Shown here in pieces: positions 35,601 through 46,419 of a DNA stretch of 64,000 bases. Position numbers and translations under genes: made by a program. Every line of letters starts with the position of its first letter. Position 1 is the stretch's first letter. The stretch comes from Ascidia mentula (taxonomy: Eukaryota; Chordata; Ascidiacea; Phlebobranchia; Ascidiidae): NCBI GenBank assembly GCA_947561715.1, contig OX387197.1, positions 22,842,266-22,906,265 on the forward strand. The letters run 5' to 3'. The notes below the pieces were generated by a model that worked only from the letters and a program-made list of their open reading frames with translations, made no database searches and was not told where the DNA came from.

Positions 35601-38600
35601 TGCGTTTGCTGTTTTTAGAATACGAAAAGTACGAAATATATTTTTTATCAAAAGTACGTAACTTAGTTGATTGTGCAATAAAGGGTCATTTCTAGTAATC
35701 ACTTTTCCAACCTCATATTTTTTTTTTTACACCAAACTTCAAGGCTTTTCTAGCCCAAACTTCAGTAGAGATTACACAATTATGCGTGCAAAACTTTGAC
35801 CACACCTGACCTAAAAGTGTTTTGTATTGAATCATTTTACTAATACGTTGGAATATTTGGACTTTTCATTTAGAATTGATGAGAAATGTGTTATTGGGTA
35901 AATCACATATTTCAATTCACATTGGCGCGGCACAAAATAAATCTACAATATAAGAAGCAAATGAAGATGATACAAAGTGGACGTCTTGCTAGGCTATTTA
36001 GACGACAATATCGCTGTGAGTCTCACCATGGCCCTACAATGTCTATGTTGAGGTGCTAAAAACGCTTGTGTACAGGTGTATAATCTATTACACACACAAG
36101 CCGGTGGACTTTAGCCCTTTGACATTTAAGACACTCTTTTGCTCATCTGCCAACTGAAGTGTGAAGTCCATGCCACACAAAATTGGCCGCAATAAGTTTG
36201 CGCGTGGGGGGTGGCAATTGCTTCGTTTTGCTGATGCTAACGCTTGCAAAAGTCTGTACGCTGATTAAACGGCGGCGTGTTACATCAACCAGCAAATCGT
36301 GAGCGCGAATAAATTCAGATCTGAAGAGACTTGGAAACGTCCGCCAGTACAAATTTCCATATAAATTTGCCAGTGGGCAAGTGCACTAAATAAAACGTGT
36401 TTAACACGTTCGAATTTTGCTTGCGTTAGCAGCTATAAGAAACCTTGCTTATTAAGTTTGCGTTCCATTCCATCCGGTGGTAAAACGCAGGTTTTAGCCC
36501 CTGTATCAACCAAAAAATTTGTTACAGAGGTTTTGTCCCATAAGTAAAACAGGCTGCTACTATTGCCGGCCGCTACAGCAACTATAGGTGCGGTCGGGTG
36601 AATCGTTTCCCTGAAAATCACAAGGTGAGCAACACTGGCGAGCTTTCTTTCCAAAATGCTCATGACAGAAGAATAGGCGCTTGTTAGTTTCACGCTTAGG
36701 CTATGAAACGTTTTTTTTCGTTAAACTCTCACAACTTCATAAGCTTCACTGCCAACCAGCGCAAGCATTTTATCCATGAGGGCCGAAGGTAATTTGTCAC
36801 CCAAAGGAGTCACATGAAGGAAATGCTTTGCTCGCACTGACGGTGTCATGGTAAATGTCACTAATAAAGTTCACATGCATTGCAGCCAAGGCATTGCAAC
36901 CAAGCTGGAAAAATTAAGCTCCCCGGTTTGAACTCACGGCCCTGGGCTAACCAGGCCCAACGCTCTACCAACTGAGCTATAAGAACTGTAAACCTTAAGA
37001 TTAAACTACGAGTGCAGAGATCGCCAAATATAAAGGGCCTGCGCAGTTGTGCGATCCTACCTTGCTATGCGAAAACATGGTAATACTTTGCATTGTGTTT
37101 TATAGCGATCCTCTTGCGGCGGATTTTCCAGCACTTCGATTAAGCGAACGGCGGTTGGCTGATCTAGAGAAGCTACCACATGAAAATACTTGTTGTGTCG
37201 CTCGAAATATTGCGAAGAACAAAATGTGCCTCTGCTTGCTGGAACCAAACTTTTGGCTGCGCCGTCCAAAAAGTAGGCAGCTTGACTGCCGCTGCATTCC
37301 TTGCTACTGTTGTTCAGTTTTGATATGTCGGGGTCACCAATAACACAAGCTACTCTTTATTCTGCGAGCGTATGTAAAACAAGCGCAAAGCAGGAACACT
37401 TAACTCAAAAGCAAGAGAACGTAAGAAAGAAGACAACATATCCGCTGCGTTACACTCCCCCACAACACACTGCATTGTTGGAGGTCTATGGAACGCAAAC
37501 AACCGAGTCTTCATTATTTTATATAAACGTAATTCCGACTAAACAATGAGTTATGTGTTCTCACTTACCCTACACCCCCACCTCCCGTGTATGTAGTTGG
37601 TTGTTGTTGATGAGCAGTCGTTCTTCACTTCGTCATCCACACTGAAAATATTTGGCTGTTTCGTGTTTATTTTATAATCACATATTCCGGCTGCATACAA
37701 CGATGCATGGACTGCCAATGTTGGTGTCGTGCGCGTCATTATTTCAGGCAGTTCTCGTAAGTGTTCTGGAATGCGTTAGTTTTGCTACAAGTGTAAGTTG
37801 CATTGAATGTAGTTTTGTGATGTTTGCACCCAATAACATTTTTATGGGTTTAACTATTATTTTCTCTCCCGCCAATAACCAGTAAAACCACTTCATAGGT
37901 TAATGGCGGTAGAGGTTCAACGGAGGCAAAATTTCATCATTATGCGAACAACGAATAATCTCTGTTATTGGAATTTTCATGTGGCAAAAACAGTGAACGT
38001 GTAACTTTTCCAATTGCCTTTTAAAATTAATTTTTTTACAGATGTTTCTTCTTTAATCTATTTATTCATCTGTGTCAAAAGTAATCGCTCAAAAAGACGT
38101 CTGTTTATCATAATGATTATAGCCAGCGTTCATCAAAGGTTAAGACTGACCAAGTGTAGAAAATTAATATGATGATTTGGTTGCTTGCATGAACTTAATG
38201 TGTGTTCGAGGTTTCTGCTCTACAAAGTCAATTTTTTAATTTTGAATTTTGCTTTGTAAAATTTGTGCAAAACGAGGCCTTATTTTCCTGTACCCGTAAC
38301 CAACCGGATAATACACTTAAACTCACCGGATAACTGCGATAGCATTTACGAGATAAAACCCACAGAAATTTTAAAATATCTTGTTTTGGGGGAGCATGCT
38401 ACGAAAACGATACTTACCGACGTGTTTAGGTTGTTTGTTACTGACTTCGTCCATTGCGTGTTACACCGCACTCACTTAACAGAGTTATTTTGATTTGTGA
38501 CACAATTATACAATACCAATACAAGCAGAGCAATCATGAAGATGAACAGTATTTAGCTGCTCAATACGTCTAAGGTTTGGAAAGGGTTTTATTGCATCGA

Positions 38601-39708
38601 AACAATAAGTATTATACCACAATGATTTCATAGGGAGGTTGAAGCTGTAAAAACGGGTTGATTTTTGCAAATTCCCCATTTTTTTATGCGACTAGCTATC
38701 CCTTAATCAGCATTCTATTTAGGTGATAGCTATCTATGCCATATCGGTAAAACACAAGCTTAAATTTTGGATAGGAAACTTCCGGATTCAATTTATCCGG
38801 CCAGCCGTTTAGTCGTTTCCCCGTTATCGTTTGCAACCATCAACTCCCTGTAATGACATGTTGTATCAATTAAGCTGACGAAGCAATATCACTGGTCTCA
38901 AGCATAGCTGTCAACAAAACCTCAAATTCCATATACCCCACATGTCAATAGAACGTAATTTATCGCGGCAGATGTTGACCATTGCCACGCATTGCTTGTG
39001 TCGGTTGCGCAACACGAAGTTTCCACCAATCTAATAGCGAATTTCGCAACGCCAAGATTAACCCAATCTTTACTTACTAATGAAACTTGCCACACTCGAT
39101 TTTTCCAGATTGACAAAAACATTCGTCACTTTTATCAGGGCAATCAATGACGTCATCACAAACACTTGACTTTAAGATGATCATGGGGTCGTTTGTACAT
39201 TGGAAACATAACCGATGATTAAATGTGTGAGAACTACGAACATCCCTGTAGAAAACATATCCCATGTTTGATAAAAATACACGAGAGGAATTGTTATATT
39301 AGTGTAGCAAAGTGTAAATAAAAATCGTACTATATATTTGTAAATTGTTTTTTTTAATGTTTTTACCTGGCATCTCCATTCTCCGAGGTATAACACAAAT
39401 CAGATTTATCGTCACAATCGGCAATGCCGTCCCAAAGAAACATCTGCGGAAGATTGCAATTCCTACCATTCCGAACACATTTGAATCCATGTCCATAATT
39501 CCAGTGTTGGAAAGCTGGACAGTCATTGCAAGGATCGCCATCACAAACAGTCGAACGTTCCCAACAAGCTGAATTCGGGCACTGGAAGTGGATGGGACAG
39601 ACGTCACAAAGCGTTTTTCCAACACATTGGATTATTCCTTTGCAAAACTCCTTTATTCTTATGGCGCATACTTTGTTTGAAGTTCCAAGGTCACACTTGT
39701 TGTCGCAA
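32647..39708 (-). CDS. LDLa-repeat class A GPCR (LGR/relaxin-receptor or GRL101-like)
   Basis: Minus-strand exons, 5' to 3': 39708-39367, 39245 to about 39080, 35340-35050, 34797-34666, 34493-34329, 34264-33968, 33727-33547, 33480-33303, 33220-33024, 32966-32647. From 35340 on, all phases agree. The ectodomain has LDLa repeats (CDGFIDCRDKSDE, CDDQSDEINC, GVDDCSDWSDEC, CDDVIDCPDKSDEC). TM1 is LRAIVWIMGMLAIAGN, TM2 NLSVSDLLMGVYL, and TM3 ends AIFRLYAV, with FRL in place of DRY/ERW. ECL2 is long (about 100 residues); TM6 has FLCWVPI and TM7 NSSLNPLIY. LDLa plus an LGR-like 7TM bundle occurs in relaxin-type and GRL101-type receptors; ligand unknown. The link between the 39-kb LDLa exons and the rest is not proven: the exon near 39245 reaches a TAG at its apparent donor. 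No signal peptide exon was found. Confidence 0.78.
35341..35989. other. Intron-like region, nothing recognised
   Basis: Lies inside the receptor locus between LDLa exons. No exon or repeat is identified. Confidence 0.35.
35990..37454 (-). mobile_element. Ty3/gypsy LTR retrotransposon relic
   Basis: Read on the - strand: a short LTR at about 37454-37341 beginning TGTAACGC and containing AATAAA, then a primer-binding-like TGGTGACCCCGACA at 37339-37326. Gag follows (VKLPTFWTAQPKVWF, KYFHVVASLDQPTAVRLIE), interrupted by a tRNA-derived SINE; gag resumes with TPLGDKLPSALMDKMLALVG near 36800. The protease core FLVDTGAKTCVLPP lies near 36500, and FIRAHDLLVDVTRRRLIS near 36300. The CLKCQRAKVH and NIDIVG pieces near 36110-36000 match the integrase zinc-binding and catalytic start. 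Reverse transcriptase and RNase H are missing and frames are broken. A dead relic in the same orientation as the host receptor. Confidence 0.85.
36865..37080 (-). repeat. tRNA-derived SINE-like repeat
   Basis: On the - strand the segment 36985-36920 has a pol III A box TAGCTCAGTTGG (36979-36968) and B box GTTCAAACC (36933-36925) at tRNA-like spacing. The T arm does not pair, so it is not a working tRNA. Flanking pieces match the repeats at 4520 and 9890. It sits within the gag part of the Ty3/gypsy relic and is therefore younger than that element. Confidence 0.7.
37455..39079. other. Intron-like region of the receptor locus
   Basis: No exon recognised on either strand. A + strand frame at 38263-38493 has no family features. 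Confidence 0.35.
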
Positions 39709-40080
39709 CTGTAACAAACGTAATGTATTGCATCATATAACAATAGTGTCGCGAGATTTTTGTATGTAAATGTTTAAACATGAAGAGTCGTCAAAGCTGA
39801 TAATCTGTAAATGTTAGGTTTGGTTTGGTTTTAAATAAACAATACATGCATGACCGGGTATGCAGAGGTTGGAAGTTGAAGTGTGAATAACAATACACCA
39901 CCTACAACCTAAAACTTTAACATACAGGTTGGAAAATACAGATAAAAGCAAAAGGCCAATGTAGCGACAAAAGCTTGCAATCACCTATTTGACCTTTTCG
40001 AAAACTTTTACGAAATTCCTGTTGCTGCCAGGCATATTGCAATTAACAATGTACTGATCTTCTGGCATAAACGTACTGTA
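39709..40080. other. Upstream of the most 5' LDLa exon seen
   Basis: No signal peptide exon or further LDLa exon could be found here. Confidence 0.35.
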
Positions 40081-40520
40081 TTTTACGACGTTTCGTCTGC
40101 CATGCGGCGAGACTTCATCAGGTATAACGCAACAATTGAATCACACTGAAACACGCAGGGGCACAAAGGAAAAAAGAAAAAAGGGGAACGTTGACACCGC
40201 TTGTCAACTCACGTGCTAGAGGCAGAGGCACCAAACATTGCAGAAGACACAACAAATACAACAAATTTTTGTAAACTGCCGGAAAGAAAACAGATTGTTC
40301 TTTTTGTTATTGACGCAACCACTATTTTTGTGGATGTGCAACGACTCAATAAATAGCCGCTTTGCGTGGTCCAGCTCCATTTCCAGGACTTGGGCTCTAT
40401 CAAAGTCAACTTTATGTCGCAATGTCACCGCATGATTGGCCAACGCAGTCTTGCTGGCATCTTTCGATGCGACATCACGGCGATGCTCTTTCAGTCGCGT
40501 TTTTCAGTCGCGTCTTCAAA
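40081..40520 (-). mobile_element. Penelope-like retroelement 3' fragment
   Basis: On the - strand, the frame LKEHRRDVASKDASKTALAN continues with HAVTLRHKVDFDRAQVLEME and AKRLFIESLHIHKN. This matches the C-terminal part of the GIY-YIG endonuclease of Penelope-like elements. It is followed by a tail with CCTGATGAAGTCTCGCC and GACGAAACGTCGT, as seen in their 3' regions. Reverse transcriptase is absent, so this is a 5'-truncated copy. Confidence 0.75.
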
Positions 40521-42837
40521 ACTTTGCACGTTTTCAGCTGTGCTTTCACATTTACATTCTTTTACGTCACTCTTCTCACCACCATTATTTTACCATTCAT
40601 TTTACCACCGCTTGATTCAATGATTTTGTTAATTTATATTTTAATTCATATAATCGTCTTGAACGCATCAGTCACCGCACGTTGATTTCGTATCGCAGCG
40701 CCCGCTCCATCTCACGTAGCACCGTTGGGTGTTTGTAAAAGAGTGCCTTTCTTTGTTGGCTCTTAGCAAGAGTGATATACGGGATTTATCAATATACGAA
40801 ACACGTATTTGCTATTAGAAGGCCCAGACCATCAAAGTTTGTACTAAATGCTGCCAACTCGGCACTCAATTGTAACCACAGGAGTATGTATGACGTCATA
40901 AGAAGTGGATGGCAACGGAGTTAACTGAAAGAAGGTGTGTTTAAGCGTCACAACACGTCATGAGCATTTGGAAAGAAATTATTTTAGGCTTTCTAAAATT
41001 TGTACATATGTATTTACCGTAGTAACCGTTTGTACAGCTCAAGCCGTCGACTTCTAGCAGGAAAAAAAACTTGGCTTAGTTATTCTAACACGTACGTTGT
41101 AGCAAGTTCGCTAATTTAGCAAAAGTTCGCTAATTAAATTTCCGTGATTCAATCATTTTAACAAAATCTTAACCGGGCAATTACAAATACATTCATTTCA
41201 ACAGTGTGAGGTAAAATGGATAAGAAACAATTAGTCAACGCCTGGTGCTACGTCAGAAATATAAAATTTAGAGCGAGAACCTGCAAAAAACAGGAGAGTT
41301 TCACTTTTCTGTTGTTTACGCCATTCAAAAAGTAATATAAGGCAAATTTTATTCAAGTATTTAAACAGAGTCACAGAAAGTGAGCTGGTGATGTAGAATG
41401 TTACTTCCCCAAATAATGCTTCAACAAAATCAGGGACATTTCACACTTTGACAAAAACCTACAAAGCATATCCGGCCTGAATCATGGTGTTACGAACTTT
41501 CTTTCCTTCACGTCACCTTTCACTTTTGTTAGTTATTGTATGTATTTCATTGTTTTCACCTTTCTTGCTGGCACCTTGTAATTTCACTGTTTTCTTTCGT
41601 TGTTACCACTTTATTTATTATATTGTTTTACCCACGCATATTGCTTTTAAGTCTCGCACTTCACCTATTTTCACCACACTATTTTATTACCTCCGTCTCC
41701 CCTATTCTTCCTATTATTTTACGCTCCGTTTATTTTTGTATGCCCCGGATGTGCCGCGTGTCGGAAAGGCGCATCCTGATTGGTTAGTGCTTTTGGTGCC
41801 ACGAACGATTTCCCTAAAACGTGGAGTCTTCTTCTGGGCGTCGCGTTGTGAACATCTCAGTGTTGTGTGAGTTGTCGGGATCTTTGCCAGAACGTCTTGT
41901 ATGGTTTTTAGTCGCTTTGAGTTTAACACGACGTCCAATAAGTTCAATCAGCCTGGGTTACTTTGGCTTTGTGGTGAGCCGTTATTGCAGGGTTCTGGGC
42001 AGTATCAGAATTAGGGAGGCAGTTTTGTGCAAAGTACCGAATTAGGTAGAAGGGTTAATTGGGGGATAACATCACCACCCAAAAACATCTAACCTCTTAA
42101 TTGCAAAGCTGCCGAAATAATTCCGTAACAATGGTGTTTAATCTTCCATGTTCTTTTATGATTTTGTAGACCTTGTGAGAATCAACTAACATTATTGTAG
42201 GGAACATATTTAAGTGCTTTCACCTCATGTAAGGACTGGTTGGGTTTTTAGGATAAGTAGAAAAGTTGGCCGGTTTCTCATCACTTCCGACCTGCAGTGG
42301 GGTTGACGGGAATAAACATCACAAAACAACCCAGCCCACACCTCCCTCCCATCATCGCAAGTGAACTCTGCACAAAACACATGAACGTAAATCGATTTGA
42401 ATTCATTCGTCAACATTTATAAGTAAATGATATTAAAAAAGTTTAATTTCCTGAAAAACTAAAACTCTTTGTCTTAGAACCGAAGGGCTTTTCTTGCTCT
42501 TCACCTAATAATCGTGAAACAATCCATGGTTGATGTTTGTCTGTATTGACCAACCTACCTACAGGACACCCACAATGCAAAGTGGAATAGTAACAAATAA
42601 ATTCTGTTCTTCCTGCACAAACCGACAGCAAATGCTTCAAGGATTGGTGGAAATTCCTGGTTTAAAGCTGGTGGATTTTGCCTTTGTTCGCCAGACTTGG
42701 AACACACGGTTATTCCTCTGAGCTACGAGGCCATTTAAATATTCGGGCATAATTGATTTGATTTTGCTGGTAGATATCAGTGCCGCAGTCCAAAGCTGCA
42801 CGATTCTATTTATTTTTCACCCGAACCTTTTTTGAAT
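40521..42837. other. Intergenic region without recognised genes
   Basis: Pyrimidine-rich stretches at 40560-40640 and 41500-41730 resemble each other loosely and give hydrophobic open frames with no family signature. Nothing else is supported. Confidence 0.35.
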
Positions 42838-42917
42838 ATTGTGTAAGCTGCAGACAGATGGCGACTGTTACGACCCAAAATGTCTGATCAGTGCAGCTGG
42901 TCTGCAGCTTACACAAT
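42838..42917. repeat. 80-bp hairpin with perfect 18-bp arms
   Basis: ATTGTGTAAGCTGCAGAC at 42838-42855 is the exact reverse complement of 42900-42917, with a 44-base loop. It could be a foldback or MITE remnant or a structured RNA. No target duplication is evident. Confidence 0.75.
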
Positions 42918-43204
42918 TCATATTATTGGCTCCACTTTGCTTATCTTCGTTTAATAGATTGAGAGAGATTACCATTCGGTCACCTTAAAGGGTAGCTTAA
43001 TAAAAACTCAAGTAACAACAAAATGCCTACTTCCAAGACTCTGAGCTGAAATGAGTGAGATCAGGATTCCAGCTACAACCACCTTCAACCAATACCTGAT
43101 AAAACAAAAAGAGTTTGTATCTTACATTGTTATGTTCCTATATTGCATTTGGTCTCCCAAACCTTGCTCCCATGTTTAGTCTGAAGTCAACAAGTCTCAA
43201 ATCC
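42918..43204. other. Intergenic, nothing firm
   Basis: On the - strand near 43090-43020, WLKVVVAGILISLISAQS resembles a signal peptide and follows a possible acceptor, but no ATG or partner exon was identified. Confidence 0.2.
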
Positions 43205-43307
43205 AACCTTTGAAAAGCAAATTACGGAAAGGTGTTCGCGTCTACCACCTGGAATGCCGTCGCATACCACTAGTGGCACGTGTACCACCGGTTGGTAAAC
43301 ACTGCGT
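43205..43307 (-). mobile_element. Partial inverted copy of the CAGTG-type MITE
   Basis: On the - strand it begins CAGTGTTTACCAACCGG and contains CCACTAGTGGTATGCGACGG and CATTCCAGGTGGTA, matching 23925-24020. The other end is missing. Confidence 0.7.
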
Positions 43308-43666
43308 AAAAGGAATATTTTAACTTAATCAAAATAATTAATAAGTAATCTAACATTTCACGTTACTATCGTACCTGCTTGAAGTTTGAAGGACTTTATA
43401 GCAAAAAAACGGCCACTAATAAAATATTCTAACGCAACCCTACATCAAAAATATTTGTCATTCCACGAATGTTTTTCGGAAAGACTTAAAACCACTTCTT
43501 TACGTAAGCAATCTTCCACATATAAAGTTTGGTTGCGATTAGCAAATTAGAAATCTCGGCAGCAACCAAACATAGACAGACATTTTCAAAGAAATGACAT
43601 GGATTTTTTACCGCCATTGACATTTATAACTGGCATTTCCTCATCCATTTTATTGCCCACGTCTGG

Positions 43667-43918
43667 TCAACATCCTGGGAAATTAAGACGTCGTTGTGTC
43701 AAATGAATCGTCAGATGACTTATAAATTCCGAATCATTACCAAATTTGAAACGGTTTTCCTCATCATTTGTCAATTGAAGGATTTTTATGTTGGAAATTC
43801 GAATATCTGAATGGTGAAACCCCTCTCTCGTATGCCAGAGTGTTGTAATATTGATACGTTGAGGTGCACGCCAAAAAAACACTGTTAAAAACACTCGTGT
43901 TTTATCCAAGAACTCCAA
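43667..43918 (-). other. Unassigned open frame, possible exon
   Basis: An 83-residue frame on the - strand with mixed, protein-like composition (WRAPQRINITTLWHTREGF, DEENRFKFGNDSEF). I do not recognise a family. No start context or partner exon was found, so this may be an isolated exon, a pseudogene or chance. Confidence 0.25.
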
Positions 43919-44221
43919 AACACATTTAAAAGGGAAAGTTTCCGATTGAAGTCAGCTGGTCAACTGGAAAAATAAATGAGTCGACATCGGAAACGTTCTG
44001 TTTCAAATTATCAACTTCCTATCCTAATAAATTGGTGTCGGTAATTAAAAGAACATGTTCAGTAGAGGGCGGGATTCTAGCAAGATTAGGGAATCAATCT
44101 TAAATGCGTGCAGCCTATACATACAACTAGTACAAATGTTTGCTTACTGAGCTGTGCCTAAGGCCAATGCGCACAGGGTACACTCGTGTTTAGCCACTTT
44201 TGTCATTACATTCTGAAATGT

Positions 44222-45288
44222 AATAAGGTACATGCCGAAAATCACAGCTGTTGATAGCGTCCTATATTACTCCTTTGTTGGGTTAATATTGACTTTTCCG
44301 CTGACGTTTGCTTTGAACTCATTTGCTTACCCGTGTTTGATGGATCTGTTGTGGATTTCGGTCATGGCAAGTACAGGCATGTTTGCACAAGCAGCCATGG
44401 TGGTCAGATAGTTTTAGATCGTCATTGTGTTCGTGTTTCAGGTAATGCATCCTATATTTTTATTTCATTTTTAAAACCATCCATATTTGTTCATTTCATT
44501 TTTGAAACCATCTGTATATGTAATTTATGCGAGCGTCCGTGCGGCACCCCTGGGTCTGCGACACACGTGTTTGGCACACGTCATTCTATAGGCCAATACG
44601 GAAGTCATTTATTAACGACGATTTCCGTTGTAAGCACACAACACAACGACCAATTTGGCGACAGTAACATAACAATATGACCTTTGCATTATTTAGTTTT
44701 GTTAATTATGAATTCGTTGCAGGCCGATAGTGGTCTAGGGGGGTTAGGGGGCATACATAGCAAAAGAAAGTCAACAATTGTTTAGTTATAAACTAGGTAG
44801 TTTCTATCAAAGAAGCTGGGTTCCACGTATAATTGTAAGTGATCTTCAAATAATTTTTCTCAAGGGCCCTACTTTCTAGTACTGAGTATAGAAAATATAA
44901 TGTTTTTTCTTAAAATTCAAAACATATAAAGTCCGTACAAACAAAGTAAATGCCACTTAAAACTTTGCAATTATATATCCAACATGTGTTAACATTAAAA
45001 TATAACGGCACATCATCACAGTTCGTCCTTTTTTGTGAAAAGGATCAAATTTTCAGAGTCAAAAACTATGTTGGATTTTGCTACATACGGTTTTGTTACA
45101 ATGTTTTAGTATACTGGCCTAAATCATTTATGGCATTTGGTTTGTTTTAGGTGCTTGTTCTCAACGATATTCCAGACATGCTGAGCGTCTTAGGAGCAAG
45201 TCTTGTGTTTGCAGCCGTATCTGTGATTGGAATTCGCAAAGTCTACAACCAGAAAATGCAAGAACGCAAAGACAAACTCAATCAGTAG
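44222..45288 (+). pseudogene. Truncated third copy of the EamA/DMT transporter
   Basis: Starts abruptly within the second half of the transporter (YMPKITAVDSVLYYSF-equivalent), continues to exon end at 44441 and has the last exon at 45151-45288 (VLVLNDIPDMLSVLGASLVF). About 45 bases encoding the GLKYERAATFAV segment are deleted, with a stop next to it. The intron and its internal sequence are retained, so it arose by segmental duplication, not retroposition. The preceding 44090-44220 matches 24350-24480, showing an internal deletion in the moved segment. Confidence 0.88.
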
Positions 45289-46419
45289 TCAAAATAAAGA
45301 CAGTTATTTTGGTGGACGATTTCCATAACTAATTTGGCTGCACTAATGGCAATGCTGCAAACAGAACGTATACTATTTCTTTACGGTCGTGATTTTTCAT
45401 TATGGAAAATAATCTTGCCTAAAATTAATGTTACTTGTGTGATCATGTGAAAGCGTTTGTGATGTAACATTGACTATAAATTGTGCTTTTACTAACTTTA
45501 TTTTCTTGGTAGCCGGTAATTTTTGCACTGACACTAAACTTGTGTTATGCTCTGATGTATTGCTATATTGTCTACCAGTACAAATTATGCAAGTGTTTTT
45601 GAATTATGTACACACTTATATTTCTGTCAAGTACCGTCCGTGGCAACACACCATGAAAACGAAAGTCAAATAGAAAATCATGTCTGCGTGTTTGATCATT
45701 TTTGCTGACATTTAGCGTAACATTTGCTAACATGGCGGGGAGATAATCCGAACTTAAGGTGTTTAAACAGCATATCCGTATGGAGAACAAATAAGAAATT
45801 AGATTATAGGGCATTATAATTTGCTTCACGTACTCTGGTGGTACACGAAATACAAAAACATGAAGCAGGTGACCAACACGCAAAACTGCAATGTTTGGTT
45901 ATGGATCATTTTCAATCTTTTAAACACTAATCAGAAATTCACAATAGGCTTATCTCAAAAAATTTATCGGTGCTTTCATGAAAACATTCGTTTGATGTAA
46001 CTTTGGTTTTGTATTTTGAAGAAAATCCATGTCCAATGCATTGACGCTCTACCGTTTTGTTGGTGAAAAGGTGGCGCTTATTCCTCGCGTGTGCGCAGGC
46101 AGATTGTGTTAAACAGTGTCTTAATTTATTTTTACCAACTTGCGTAGGCTTGTTTCAGAGAAAACTTTTCAAGTCATTTCTTTATTAGAAGCGAACGAGT
46201 CAAAGGATAACAATTTCAGCCAAGTGACACCAGTGAACCTCAACGCCCACATTTGCATGCTCTTTGCTGAGGTTAACAAAAGGTTGCAACTTCCAGTATA
46301 GCTTTGTGAGAAAACATAGCATCAATTGAGTTCGCCTACACTGAGCCGGGTGTTGAATCGTTGCATTAACCTTTGTTTGGAGACGCCACAAGCTTACAAC
46401 ATTATCAGTACGTCTCAAG
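45289..46419. other. Spacer before C2
   Basis: No gene recognised. The last 340 bases match the C1 flank (29580-29980). Confidence 0.4.

Noticed and set aside
36143-36693. Minus-strand open frames as independent host genes
   Set aside because: They contain the DTGA protease core and neighbouring gypsy pol motifs, so they belong to the retrotransposon relic.
36920-36985. A functional tRNA gene
   Set aside because: A and B boxes are present, but T and acceptor arms do not pair; a tRNA-derived SINE fits better.
40362-41870. Hydrophobic open frames as membrane proteins
   Set aside because: They arise from pyrimidine-rich DNA, have no family motif or splice context, and one overlaps the Penelope-like fragment on the opposite strand.
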